Positions 8,030 to 16,064 of a DNA stretch of 64,000 nt are shown here, one piece after another. Every line of letters starts with the position of its first letter. The first letter of the stretch is position 1. Origin of the DNA: Paenibacillus mendelii (GTDB taxonomy: Bacteria; Bacillota; Bacilli; Paenibacillales; Paenibacillaceae); contig NZ_JANHOF010000015.1 in the NCBI RefSeq assembly GCF_024498075.1, positions 62,001 to 126,000 on the forward strand, given 5' to 3'. The notes under the pieces are model-generated. The model had not been told where the DNA came from and did not search any database. It saw nothing but the letters and a program-made list of their open reading frames with translations. The translations under genes and the position numbers were made by a program.

Positions 8030-8899
8030 ATGTCGATAGCACTGGGTTTACTGTTTACACTCTTATGGTCTTCTGCAGCTATTGCCACGAAGCTTGGCTT
8101 GGAATCTACGACACCGTTAGCATTGGGGACATTCAGATTTCTTCTTGCAGGCTCGCTGCTTTTGCTTTATGTTTATGGATTTAATAAGAAATATGCTTGG
8201 CCGCGATTGAAACAATGGCCGCCATTGATCGGATTAGGCCTGCTTAATACGACAATTTATTTAGGCGCAACCTTCTGGGCGCTGAACCATGTATCGGCTG
8301 GCTTGTTTAATTTGTTCGTGGCAGCAAATCCGTTTCTCGTTGCGTTCCTGTCCTATATTTGGCTGAAACGGAGCATTTCGTTAAGTGAATGGTTAGGGAT
8401 GATCGTCGCTTCAATTGGATTGTGGATCGCTACATGGCCGTCGATCGCGAGCGGTGAGGCAAGCATCGGCGGATTGATCATATTAGGAGCAGGCATGCTC
8501 TCGATGGCAGTTGGGAGCGTTTTTTTTAAAAAGGCCGACTTGAGTTTGCCGGGCATCGTTATCAATACATGGCAATTATGCATTGGCGGTATCGTTTCAC
8601 TACCGATTACCTATGTTCTCGAAAATGGTCAATTTTTTGTTAGTCTTGATTTTCATCTTATTGGATCGCTGATATGGCTCGTCTTCATCATTTCGATCGG
8701 AACCATGCTGCTGTGGTTCTTATTGCTCAAGCAGGACCCGGTCAGGGCGAACAATTGGTTATTCATGACCCCCATATTCGGCTTCATCTTGGCGGCTATT
8801 TTCCTTCATGAAGCGATTACGCTGTATGATATAGCGGCGACTGTCGTTGTCGTAATCGGGTTATTCTTATCAGGCAATATGAAGAAATCACTTCATTAG
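8030..8899 (+). CDS. EamA/DMT family transporter
   Basis: A 289-residue inner-membrane protein with ten predicted membrane segments arranged as two EamA repeats (about residues 3-130 and 145-285), as in the drug/metabolite transporter superfamily (YdcZ/RhaT/YedA-like). Landmarks are LWSSAAIATKLGLESTTPL at the start, FRFLLAG, and ALNHVSAGLFNLFVAANPFLVA, which closes the first repeat. These are usually exporters of metabolites or amino acids, and the substrate cannot be told here. The ribosome site AAGGAG sits 8 nt before the ATG. The AraC regulator upstream may control it. Confidence 0.9.
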   Translation: MSIALGLLFTLLWSSAAIATKLGLESTTPLALGTFRFLLAGSLLLLYVYGFNKKYAWPRLKQWPPLIGLGLLNTTIYLGATFWALNHVSAGLFNLFVAANPFLVAFLSYIWLKRSISLSEWLGMIVASIGLWIATWPSIASGEASIGGLIILGAGMLSMAVGSVFFKKADLSLPGIVINTWQLCIGGIVSLPITYVLENGQFFVSLDFHLIGSLIWLVFIISIGTMLLWFLLLKQDPVRANNWLFMTPIFGFILAAIFLHEAITLYDIAATVVVVIGLFLSGNMKKSLH

Positions 8900-8951
8900 T
8901 GGAATTCATTGAGTCCTTCGCATGTCTCCGGCAAATTTGCTGCACAGTCAC

Positions 8952-9230
8952 TTACTCAACCATTTTCACGTTTACATATATAAGAAGGACGACATAGCCG
9001 ATGATCAAAACAGCGATGAGACCTTGTACATATTGGAAGGAAGATACCCCAGCAGCTATGAACAGCATGCTCATGATCCCATTATATCCACCAACCAGAA
9101 CGGATAGTTTATTTTTATCAGCGACCCGTTTTTCATTAAATCCTGACAGTAACCATGTCTTCTTCTTAACACCGATCAAGAATCCTAATAACAATAAAAT
9201 TCCGCCTATAATTAATAAATCAGCTTTCAT
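8952..9230 (-). CDS. Small membrane protein, DUF3784-like
   Basis: A 92-residue protein with three membrane segments. The pattern of an N-terminal helix, a LLSGFNEKRVADKNKL loop and two more helices resembles the DUF3784 family of Firmicutes. The loop with SGFN is the recognisable part. It is the third gene of a small - strand set with a second membrane protein and an XRE regulator (16 bp gap). Sets of this kind are common in Bacilli and of unknown function, possibly stress or membrane homeostasis. Confidence 0.7.
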   Translation of the reverse strand: MKADLLIIGGILLLLGFLIGVKKKTWLLSGFNEKRVADKNKLSVLVGGYNGIMSMLFIAAGVSSFQYVQGLIAVLIIGYVVLLIYVNVKMVE

Positions 9231-9246
9231 CTTATGTCCCCCTACT

Positions 9247-9609
9247 TTAAAATTTCCTTGCTATGCTTGGGATCACGTATAGCGCAATGAGCATTGTAGC
9301 AGATAGGTAAATCATCACATAATCGGCTGTCATCCACTCATTAATCATCGATTGAGATACAAGCATGAAATACATGATTAATATTGCATTCGTTACGACT
9401 AGAAATCCAAACGACCAGTATCGAATATTGATATTCACCCGTTCATCATATTCCACTTCATCGGTTTCGAATTTGTTACGTTTGAACTTAGCTAATATAA
9501 CCGATAGTACAAGTACGGCTAGCAGCAGCCATTTAGCCCAACCCTCATCTAGTGTGATGATTACAATGATGGTGAATAAGGAGGGTAAGTAAGTTAATAG
9601 CTTTCTCAT
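9247..9609 (-). CDS. Small membrane protein, DUF2178-like
   Basis: A 120-residue protein with four membrane segments. The sequence DEVEYDERVNINIRYWSFGF, between the second and third, matches the DUF2178-type pattern of a DER motif before a helix. ATG 9609 is preferred because its ribosome site (GGAGGA) lies inside the end of the upstream XRE gene, whose stop codon ends 3 nt away. That overlap points to translational coupling with the regulator. The function is unknown. Confidence 0.7.
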   Translation of the reverse strand: MRKLLTYLPSLFTIIVIITLDEGWAKWLLLAVLVLSVILAKFKRNKFETDEVEYDERVNINIRYWSFGFLVVTNAILIMYFMLVSQSMINEWMTADYVMIYLSATMLIALYVIPSIARKF

Positions 9610-9611
9610 AT

Positions 9612-9824
9612 TCAATCCTCCATCCAAAATAATGTATCTACAGGTGTCTTTAAATGCTTAGAAATCAATAGACAAACTTTTATTGTCGGATTATACTTTT
9701 GTGCTTCAATTAAATTCATCGTCTGTCTAGTGACCCCGACCAATGCAGCCAATTCGCCTTGCGTGAGCTCATCTTGCTCCATTCTGGCTATTTTTACACG
9801 GTTCCTTAGCACAAATTCCTTCAA
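9612..9824 (-). CDS. XRE family helix-turn-helix regulator (YozG-like)
   Basis: A 70-residue Cro/C1-type repressor consisting of little but the HTH (LTQGELAALVGVTRQTMNLI, then EAQKYNPTIKVCLLISKHL), ending in the family's TLFWMED-like tail. The start is uncertain. The frame is open far upstream without a matching ribosome site, the nearest usable start is TTG 9824, and the best ribosome site (AAAGGAG) sits just before an ATA codon at 9833 where homologues would begin (INKLKEF). It heads a three-gene operon with two small membrane proteins, a layout in which the regulator usually controls its own operon. Confidence 0.85.
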   Translation of the reverse strand: MKEFVLRNRVKIARMEQDELTQGELAALVGVTRQTMNLIEAQKYNPTIKVCLLISKHLKTPVDTLFWMED

Positions 9825-9837
9825 CTTGTTTATACAA

Positions 9838-9900
9838 CTCCTTTCGCCAATATTGTAACATATATATGACAATTGTAAAATATATATTGCAAAAATAAAA
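9838..9900. promoter_or_regulatory. AT-rich promoter/operator region of the XRE operon
   Basis: Two near-direct repeats (TTGTAACATATATATG and TTGTAAAATATATATTG) flank the palindrome CATATATATG, immediately upstream of the XRE gene. Such repeats are plausible binding sites for the small repressor. This is inferred from position only. Confidence 0.35.
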
Positions 9901-9902
9901 GC

Positions 9903-9923
9903 AAAAAACCGCGCAGTGCGCGG
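9903..9923 (-). terminator. Short GC-rich intrinsic terminator
   Basis: The stem CCGCGC (9909-9914) with GCGCGG (9918-9923) and a 3-nt loop is followed on the - strand by six T residues. It lies just after the truncated dehydrogenase fragment. Confidence 0.75.
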
Positions 9924-9963
9924 CTCCTCATGCAATCATTATCTAGATTTCGGGGTATAATCG

Positions 9964-10218
9964 TCAGGTCGGCACCCCGTAGACAGCGGCTCTTTGCCCG
10001 GGCCGAAGATGCTCCACGGCGCTGCCTACCTCCTCGACGATTCCTACCCCGCTGTACCCAAGTGGAACGTGAGCGGCTTTGTTTCTTAGAAGCATTAACT
10101 CCGTCCCCGGACTGATTGCAGAGTATTCCGTCCGAATTCTGACTTCCATTTCCCCAAGCTTCGCGGGTTCGAAATCCTCTATAACCGGAACTCCGTCTCT
10201 TACTGCAATGCGTCTCAT
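9964..10218 (-). pseudogene. Truncated zinc-type alcohol dehydrogenase (N-terminal quarter)
   Basis: Only the first 84 residues of a medium-chain dehydrogenase are present: the GroES-like start MRRIAVRDGVPVIEDFEP, then YSAISPGTELMLLR and the GYSGVGIVEEVGSAVEHLRPG core strand. Full-length members have about 340 residues with a Rossmann domain. Here a stop follows directly and no continuation is found in any frame before the terminator 40 bp later, so the 3' part appears deleted. The ribosome site AGGAGG and ATG start are intact. It lies downstream of the cysteine hydrolase and was probably in the same operon. Confidence 0.75.
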
Positions 10219-10331
10219 CCTCGAAGATCCTCCTGTCCGACCGATTGTTTCGCTTGAGCTTCCTATTGAAGAGGCAGACCCTTTACGATCGTCATTATAT
10301 AACCGGGGCGCGCCAATCCTTTACGTGCGCT

Positions 10332-11156
10332 CTAACCGCCTGGCTTGGATTGGTTGATGGCTGACACCAGATCTTCAAGCGCATATACGAAGCCGAAGGT
10401 AAGAGACACGTTCCAAATGGCTAGCTTCTTAGCCTCTTCCCCTCTTGCTGTTTCTTTATTCTCGACAGCGGTCACCGCCTCGGGGACTACCGAGCAAAGC
10501 AGTCCATGCCGCCTCATGTCCAGCATTCCCCCTGGATTCATTAGAAGACAGGCATTGATAGCGAAGCCTGTATAGATCAAATGATTGATTCCACGATCTT
10601 TGCATAAGGCAAACAATTGACCCGAAGTGGTCACCACGCCTTCATCGGAGAGCGGCTTAACCGATTCCGGAATATCCAGCCGGGCAAATCCGGCGTTAAT
10701 GTCTTCCGTATTATGATCCCCCGGGAAGGCATGCGCCTTACGAAAGGCTTGCAAGCTTGTATGAGTCTGGTCAACACTAATTTGCTCGGCCCTTGGATCC
10801 TCTTCCCCGGCCAGTTCAACCGCGTGCTTGTATCCCGGATAATCAATATAATAATCCCCGAGCGGCTCTACCACGTGGAACACGGTCATGCCGGCTTCGC
10901 GACATGCGCTTAACAGCCTTGGCAATTCCAGTTCGACAATCGCATTGGCCCGAGGTATAAATTCAACTGCCCTGTGCCAGCCGGGAAATTGCTCAGGGGA
11001 CCCGAAATCCCAGGCATGCATAACAACAACAGCCGTGCGAGATAGATTCAACTCCAACTCATCCTTGCACCACCCTATGTAGCCTTCACCGGGGTATTCA
11101 AGCTGATCATCCGCGTCATACTGTTTGTAATAGCCTGTTTTCACCTTCATTTTCAA
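10332..11156 (-). CDS. Cysteine hydrolase, isochorismatase superfamily
   Basis: A 274-residue member of the isochorismatase-like hydrolase superfamily, cytosolic enzymes that hydrolyse amide or vinyl ether bonds with an Asp-Lys-Cys triad. Asp50 in VVVMHAWDFG and the cysteine near residue 204 in GFAINACLLM fit the first and last positions of the triad. It is longer than the usual 180-220 residues, with an N-terminal extension and an insert containing AFPGDHNTEDINAG. It is divergent from the GntR-SBP fusion regulator and upstream of the truncated dehydrogenase, which suggests a small catabolic unit. The substrate is not known. Confidence 0.82.
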   Translation of the reverse strand: MKMKVKTGYYKQYDADDQLEYPGEGYIGWCKDELELNLSRTAVVVMHAWDFGSPEQFPGWHRAVEFIPRANAIVELELPRLLSACREAGMTVFHVVEPLGDYYIDYPGYKHAVELAGEEDPRAEQISVDQTHTSLQAFRKAHAFPGDHNTEDINAGFARLDIPESVKPLSDEGVVTTSGQLFALCKDRGINHLIYTGFAINACLLMNPGGMLDMRRHGLLCSVVPEAVTAVENKETARGEEAKKLAIWNVSLTFGFVYALEDLVSAINQSKPGG

Positions 11157-11427
11157 TGCGATTCCCCCCTATTATCCTTTTTTCATTCAAACATTATTGA
11201 TGGTTGTTCCGGAAAAATTATGATATACTTCATACAGGCTTTGAGGTAACATGTATCGCACCTGTAACCTTAATGTTAGAGGTCCATTCCAGTTATGTCA
11301 ATCTATTTTATTTACATGATTTCACAATTAGGCATTAAATCATAGATGCCCATTCACTGCTTTCCGAAGATAGGAAGCGTGCATGGGTTTATGTGCTTGT
11401 TTTTCTTAGAGGAATAGGAGGCACTTT
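11157..11427. promoter_or_regulatory. Divergent promoter region between hydrolase and GntR-SBP regulator
   Basis: This 271-bp gap serves both divergent genes. An AT-rich -10-like stretch (TATGATATAC) is at about 11219-11228, and an imperfect repeat (AGGTAACATG with CCTGTAACCTT) lies at about 11243-11272, where a GntR-type regulator could bind. This is inferred from position. Confidence 0.35.
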
Positions 11428-12810
11428 ATGCGAAGAGAAAACGAGTTTCTATACACCAAATTGTACAAAACCCTAAAGGAGCAAATCTGCAATGGACATA
11501 TTCAACCAGGCGAATACTTGTTGCCCGAAAATGAGTTAAGCAGCCACTACGGCATTAGCCGTAAATCGGTACGCCACGCACTGTCCTTGCTGCAAAATGA
11601 CGGACTGGTCATTAAGCGCGCCGGTCTTGGCACGATGGTTCCGGAAGAACTGATCATCGAGAAATCCGAACCCCAAACGCTGCGAATTTTGACGCCCTCG
11701 CCAGCTTTCTTTGTTGATCGGGGACTGCCTGTTTTCATGGAGGCCTTCAAGAACAAGCATCCTCACATCGATATCCAAGTGCTTGGTCTCCCGGCAGATA
11801 AGTTTTGGGAGTCTTTCCGCTCCAGCAACGAAATGGGGTTAATTGCAGACCTTGTGCTTGTACCTGATATAAAATTCTCGGAATTAAGCTGCTCTACCGA
11901 TTTCGTCGATATAGCTCCGTTCGTCACAGATTTGACCGATACCATATATCCCAAGATCATGCGTCACTTCAGAAGTGACGGTAAGATGTTAGCTGCACCG
12001 TTCACCTTTTCTTCCGTGTTTTTTGCCTGCAATCCTGATCTATTCGAGCAGCAAGGTATTCCGGTACCGATAAATCGCTGGAGCTTCGACGAATTCGTTG
12101 CAGCCGCCGAGCGACTCACCCTGGCACAGGACGGCATGACGACGCAGTTCGGTTTTTCCATGCATCCTGTTGCTAATCGCTGGCTGTCCTTGGCAGTGAT
12201 GAACGGTTTTACGCCGGGTGACACCGCCAACCATAAGCATGTTCTTACCCACACCCTGTCGGTCATTCAGGACTTGTTTTTTCGCAAACGTATCGCTACC
12301 ACGTTTCCTGAGATGGTGTGGCCCAGAACTCCGTTTATCCAAGGGAAATCTGCATTGGTCCTGACCACGACATTTGAGATGGCTAACTGGCAAAACGAGG
12401 ACATGAACTTTATCCCGCAAGTGATTCCGCTGCCGTTCGACGATGGTTGCGCAACATTGCTATTGGCCAATGCTTTTATGGTACCGGCTACCAGTCAAAA
12501 CGTGCAGTTGGCCGTATCGTTTATCCGAACTGCGCTGGAAGATGCTGCGCAGCGGGAATTGACCGATAAAACGCTGTTTCTTTCCGTTAAGGAACCGATT
12601 AATGCCAGCGCGAAAAAGCGCTCTTATTTGCACTCCCTAAATATTGCCAACAATCAAATCGACAACAATTTCTTTATAGACGAATTATTCGACGATGACA
12701 TCCGGAATGAGCTTGAAGAAGAGATGAGTATGTTTTGGCTCGGGCTTGAGCCCCCTGCGTCTATTGTGGCTGCATGTGAAAGGTTAGTTCTGGAGTCTGA
12801 GCAAAAATAA
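11428..12810 (+). CDS. GntR DNA-binding domain fused to a solute-binding protein-like domain
   Basis: A 460-residue one-component regulator. Residues 1-75 are a GntR winged helix (YTKLYKTLKEQICNGHIQPG, then GISRKSVRHALSLLQNDGLV, and the wing with AGLGT). From about residue 85 onward the sequence resembles a family 1 extracellular solute-binding protein (LPVFMEAFKNKHPHIDIQVL, ADLVLVPDIKF, NRWSFDEFVAAAERLTLAQD, GKSALVLTTTFEMANW). There is no signal peptide or lipobox, so the ligand domain is used inside the cell as a sugar or glycan sensor in place of the usual UTRA or LacI-type domain. It probably controls the divergent hydrolase. ATG 11428 has a clear AGGAGG site. Confidence 0.85.
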   Translation: MRRENEFLYTKLYKTLKEQICNGHIQPGEYLLPENELSSHYGISRKSVRHALSLLQNDGLVIKRAGLGTMVPEELIIEKSEPQTLRILTPSPAFFVDRGLPVFMEAFKNKHPHIDIQVLGLPADKFWESFRSSNEMGLIADLVLVPDIKFSELSCSTDFVDIAPFVTDLTDTIYPKIMRHFRSDGKMLAAPFTFSSVFFACNPDLFEQQGIPVPINRWSFDEFVAAAERLTLAQDGMTTQFGFSMHPVANRWLSLAVMNGFTPGDTANHKHVLTHTLSVIQDLFFRKRIATTFPEMVWPRTPFIQGKSALVLTTTFEMANWQNEDMNFIPQVIPLPFDDGCATLLLANAFMVPATSQNVQLAVSFIRTALEDAAQRELTDKTLFLSVKEPINASAKKRSYLHSLNIANNQIDNNFFIDELFDDDIRNELEEEMSMFWLGLEPPASIVAACERLVLESEQK

Positions 12811-12842
12811 CGTTCTGCATCAGCGTTATTGACGGTGTGAAA

Positions 12843-12868
12843 GCCGAAGGTGTGGAAATACCTTCGGC
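12843..12868. terminator. 8-bp hairpin between convergent genes
   Basis: GCCGAAGG (12843-12850) pairs with CCTTCGGC (12861-12868). It lies between the + strand regulator and the end of the ect operon. T-tracts are short, so it is a likely but weak bidirectional terminator. Confidence 0.5.
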
Positions 12869-12911
12869 AACACAGCCAGTCTGAGGAGGTGGATTACCGC
12901 GTTTGGGTCGC

Positions 12912-13793
12912 TTAGGGTTTCGTCCTGGAAGCAATGAAATGCGGTCTTGGTTTACTAGCGGAGAATGGATTCTGAAGTCTATTATCGACACTATTAAATA
13001 CAAAGAAAGCATTGCTGCGCGGAAAGGGTGAAATGTTACTATTTGATCCGTGGATTAAATTACAATCAAACAATAGAACCGATCCCGCTTTCCCAACCGG
13101 CATTTCTATACCGCTTTGGTTCACGAGTGTTGTAAGACTCTCTTGATCCGGTACACCGTACTCTTGACGGCGCAGAGAATTCTTATAGTGATCATCGGGC
13201 GTCTGTCCGACACAACTGACGAATACCCGATGGGATCCAGGTATTACCATTAGTGCCCCGTTGAATAACGTATTATCTTCAAGAGCTATCGAACAGCTTA
13301 ATGCTCGCATTCTTGGCATTCCATCCTCAGCATGCCATGTTTCGAAGTCGGAATGCCAATAGAATTCTTTACCTGTAAATCCAGGTTTGAAGTTCACTCT
13401 TGACTGGTGTACATATACTTCACTCCCAATTATTTGCTTAATCACGGCTTGTAGTCGTGGATGTGCTGCAAGGTCTTGGAAGAAGCGATTGCTCTCATGA
13501 ACAGCGAATACGGATCGCACTTCATCTCCGCCAGGTTCAAGAATAACTTCAGGAATCTTAGCTGTTCTGCTTGCGGACAGCAGGCGCTGGGTCTCGAATT
13601 TGAATTGTTCAACCTCATCCGCAGCGAAGAAATGATCTAAGAATAAGAAGCCGTTCTCCTCATAATAAGCAAGATGCGACAAATCGATTTCATTCTGATT
13701 TAAATTATGGTTATATACAACAGGATCTTTGCGTTCTGTAATGGTCGGATAAGCGAGCTTCCTGGTAGGATATTGATCTATCATCTGGGACAT
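12912..13793 (-). CDS. ectD: Ectoine hydroxylase
   Basis: EctD is a cytosolic Fe(II)/2-oxoglutarate dioxygenase that turns ectoine into 5-hydroxyectoine. The 293-residue protein carries the EctD signature from about residue 144 (FYWHSDFETWHAEDGMPRMR). The iron ligands are His147, Asp149 and His248 (CNLIHGSNSN), with the 2-oxoglutarate-binding PRSNAFFVFN after them. The length fits the family. It is the last gene of the ehuBCDA-ectABCD operon, 21 bp after ectC, with ribosome site AAGGAG. The close match to the signature separates it from ordinary PhyH proteins such as the one at 52774. Confidence 0.95.
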   Translation of the reverse strand: MSQMIDQYPTRKLAYPTITERKDPVVYNHNLNQNEIDLSHLAYYEENGFLFLDHFFAADEVEQFKFETQRLLSASRTAKIPEVILEPGGDEVRSVFAVHESNRFFQDLAAHPRLQAVIKQIIGSEVYVHQSRVNFKPGFTGKEFYWHSDFETWHAEDGMPRMRALSCSIALEDNTLFNGALMVIPGSHRVFVSCVGQTPDDHYKNSLRRQEYGVPDQESLTTLVNQSGIEMPVGKAGSVLLFDCNLIHGSNSNISPFPRSNAFFVFNSVDNRLQNPFSASKPRPHFIASRTKP

Positions 13794-13814
13794 CTATTCA
13801 CACTCTCCTTATCA

Positions 13815-14204
13815 TTATGACGTTGTATCAGCCTTATAAGCCCCATCTTCATCATGAACTTCACGTCCGCTGCAAGCCGGATTGAACACACACACCATTC
13901 TCATATCTGTCGTTCCTCTCAACCAATGCTTCTCATGACCATTCAACACATACATCATGCCTGCACGGATTGGAAACTTTTCCCGAGTTTCGATAAGCTC
14001 AATTTCCCCTACTCCTTCAATGCAATAGACCGCTTCTACATGATGCTTATACCAAATCATCGTTTCAGTACCTGCTTTAATTCGTGTATCATGGAGGGAA
14101 AATCCGACATTATCCTCCTTAAGCAATAGTCTCCTACTATTCCACGTAGGCGTGTCGACATCATAATCCGTCCCAATTCGTTCTTCTAAATATCTTACAA
14201 TCAT
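13815..14204 (-). CDS. ectC: Ectoine synthase
   Basis: EctC is a small cupin that cyclises N-gamma-acetyl-diaminobutyrate to ectoine. The 129 residues match the family over full length. The metal-binding residues reported for ectoine synthases fall at the expected places: Glu57 (YKHHVEAVYCIEG), Tyr85 (AGMMYVLNG) and His93 (HEKHWLRG). It is 20 bp downstream of ectB and 21 bp upstream of ectD in one operon. Confidence 0.96.
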   Translation of the reverse strand: MIVRYLEERIGTDYDVDTPTWNSRRLLLKEDNVGFSLHDTRIKAGTETMIWYKHHVEAVYCIEGVGEIELIETREKFPIRAGMMYVLNGHEKHWLRGTTDMRMVCVFNPACSGREVHDEDGAYKADTTS

Positions 14205-14224
14205 GCTGTTGCCTCCCTATTGGA

Positions 14225-15529
14225 CTATTGTTGAGCAATGAGTAAATTAGCCTCGTTGGCGATATCGTGTATACATTCCTTAAGAATTTGAAGCCCTGAT
14301 TCAAGACCTGCCCTTTCGATCGTCAATGGAGGCATGATCTTAATGACTTCGCTATCCGTTCCCGAGGTTTCCAAGATCAGTCCCCGCTGAAAGGCTAGAA
14401 TGGATATCCGCTCTGCAATACCAGGTTCGAAAGCTATGCCTTGCATGAGACCTCTTCCTCTAATTTCGCCTTTAAGTTCAGGTACTTGGATCACAATTTC
14501 TTCTAATACATCGCGGACGAGTACGGCTTTGGCTTCAATCTCATAGGAGAAACTTGGCCTCTCCCAATAATCCAACGCAGCTGTCGCCGTGATAAACGCT
14601 AAGTTATTGCCCCGGAAGGTACCGTTATGCTCGCCGGGTTCCCACAGATCAAGCTCGGGCTTCATTAATGTAAGGGCCATAGGAAGTCCATAACCGCCAA
14701 TTGATTTGGACATGCATACAATATCAGGAATAATCCCGCAGCGCTCGAAGCTAAAGAAAGATCCGGTTCGGCCACATCCCATCTGCACGTCGTCAACAAT
14801 GAGCAGCATCCCATAGGTTTTGCATAGATCCGCTAAGCCGCTTAGCCATTCGTTAGAAGCAGTATTAATGCCTCCTTCACCTTGAAGCGTCTCAACAATC
14901 ACTGCAGCTGGAAGCGATATGCCGCTTCCGCTGTCATTCAGGAAGCTTTCAATGTAATCAAGCGAATTCACATCCTTCCCCATATAGCCGTCATAGGGCA
15001 TGGATAACGTATGGTTCAAGGGAACGCCGGCTCCACTTCGCTTGAATTTATTCCCCGTGACAGCCAGTGCGCCTAAAGTCATGCCGTGAAATGCATTCGT
15101 GAAGCTCATTATGGTCTGGCGGCCTGTCGCTTTACGAGCTAGCTTCAAGGCGCTTTCTACGGAGTTAGTCCCTGTAGGTCCGGGGAACATTATTTTATAA
15201 TTCATGCCCCGTGGTTTCAGGATGACATCGTTGAAGCGTGTAAGAAAACTTTCTTTCGCCTCCGTTGCCATATCCAAGCTATGTGATATCCCGTCCATTG
15301 TAAGGTATTCAATCAGCTTCTTTTTCATTTCCGGTGGATTATGTCCATAATTCAATGCACCTGCTCCGGCAAAAAAATCGATATAGGCTTTGCCTTCCAT
15401 ATCCCATAATTGATAGCCCGAGGCACGTTGGAATTTCGTAGGGAACGAACGGCAGTAGCTTCTAACATTCGACTCCAGATTCTCAAATACGTGCAGATCG
15501 TTACGCTTCTGTATGAACTCATTCATCAT
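14225..15529 (-). CDS. ectB: Diaminobutyrate-2-oxoglutarate aminotransferase
   Basis: EctB is a class III PLP-dependent aminotransferase that makes L-2,4-diaminobutyrate from aspartate semialdehyde, the first ectoine step. The 434-residue sequence contains GAGALNYGHNPPEMKK, the PLP phosphate-binding FPGPTGTNSVESALKLARK, the aspartate in LLIVDDVQMGCGRTG and the PLP lysine in CMSKSIGGYGLPMA. The start overlaps the end of ectA by 11 nt, so the two are translationally coupled. Confidence 0.95.
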   Translation of the reverse strand: MMNEFIQKRNDLHVFENLESNVRSYCRSFPTKFQRASGYQLWDMEGKAYIDFFAGAGALNYGHNPPEMKKKLIEYLTMDGISHSLDMATEAKESFLTRFNDVILKPRGMNYKIMFPGPTGTNSVESALKLARKATGRQTIMSFTNAFHGMTLGALAVTGNKFKRSGAGVPLNHTLSMPYDGYMGKDVNSLDYIESFLNDSGSGISLPAAVIVETLQGEGGINTASNEWLSGLADLCKTYGMLLIVDDVQMGCGRTGSFFSFERCGIIPDIVCMSKSIGGYGLPMALTLMKPELDLWEPGEHNGTFRGNNLAFITATAALDYWERPSFSYEIEAKAVLVRDVLEEIVIQVPELKGEIRGRGLMQGIAFEPGIAERISILAFQRGLILETSGTDSEVIKIMPPLTIERAGLESGLQILKECIHDIANEANLLIAQQ

Positions 15530-16064
15530 TTGAAAATACCTCCTTCACGTAGTCATCTTCCTTCAAAGGACCAATTCGGTATAAATCTTCGCGTTCGTGT
15601 TTTCCTTCCGGAAAACACTTCTCTTCGAATCCAGATGATATCTTGATGGCACTACCCTTAGATGATGCCCATCCTGTGAACAAGCGTAGTGATGAACGAT
15701 TAGAAGGTGAGATTGTTGCCTCGAGATACCGGATTTCCCGTTGGCGAGAAATGTCGTCAAGGAGTGTCCGGGCAATCCCTTTTCCTTGATATCGCTTGTC
15801 AACTGCAATCTGCCAGATGAACAATGTATCCGGATGTGATGGCTGTTGAAATCCAATCACCATCCCCACGAGGTACCCTGATGAGGGATCCACGGCAACC
15901 CTGCAGCTCTCCGAGAACCAACGGGTCATGGCTAGATAGTAATAAGGAGAGTTAAGGTCCAGTTTCCCGCTATCTCGAACCAATCTCCATATCTCCGCGC
16001 CATCTGAGACTTCGGGCAGACGATACTGAACGGCTAAACGATTCCGATCGACAGCTCGATTCAT
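15519..16064 (-). CDS. ectA: Diaminobutyrate acetyltransferase
   Basis: EctA is a GNAT acetyltransferase that acetylates diaminobutyrate with acetyl-CoA, the second ectoine step. The 181 residues include YRLPEVSDGAEIWRLVRDSG, DLNSPYYYLAMTRWF and the acetyl-CoA loop QIAVDKRYQGKGIARTLLDD, with the closing EATISPSNRSSLRLFTGWA. The match is typical of EctA and not of general GNATs. It overlaps the ehuA stop by 4 nt and ectB by 11 nt. Confidence 0.95.
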   Translation of the reverse strand: MNRAVDRNRLAVQYRLPEVSDGAEIWRLVRDSGKLDLNSPYYYLAMTRWFSESCRVAVDPSSGYLVGMVIGFQQPSHPDTLFIWQIAVDKRYQGKGIARTLLDDISRQREIRYLEATISPSNRSSLRLFTGWASSKGSAIKISSGFEEKCFPEGKHEREDLYRIGPLKEDDYVKEVFSNDE

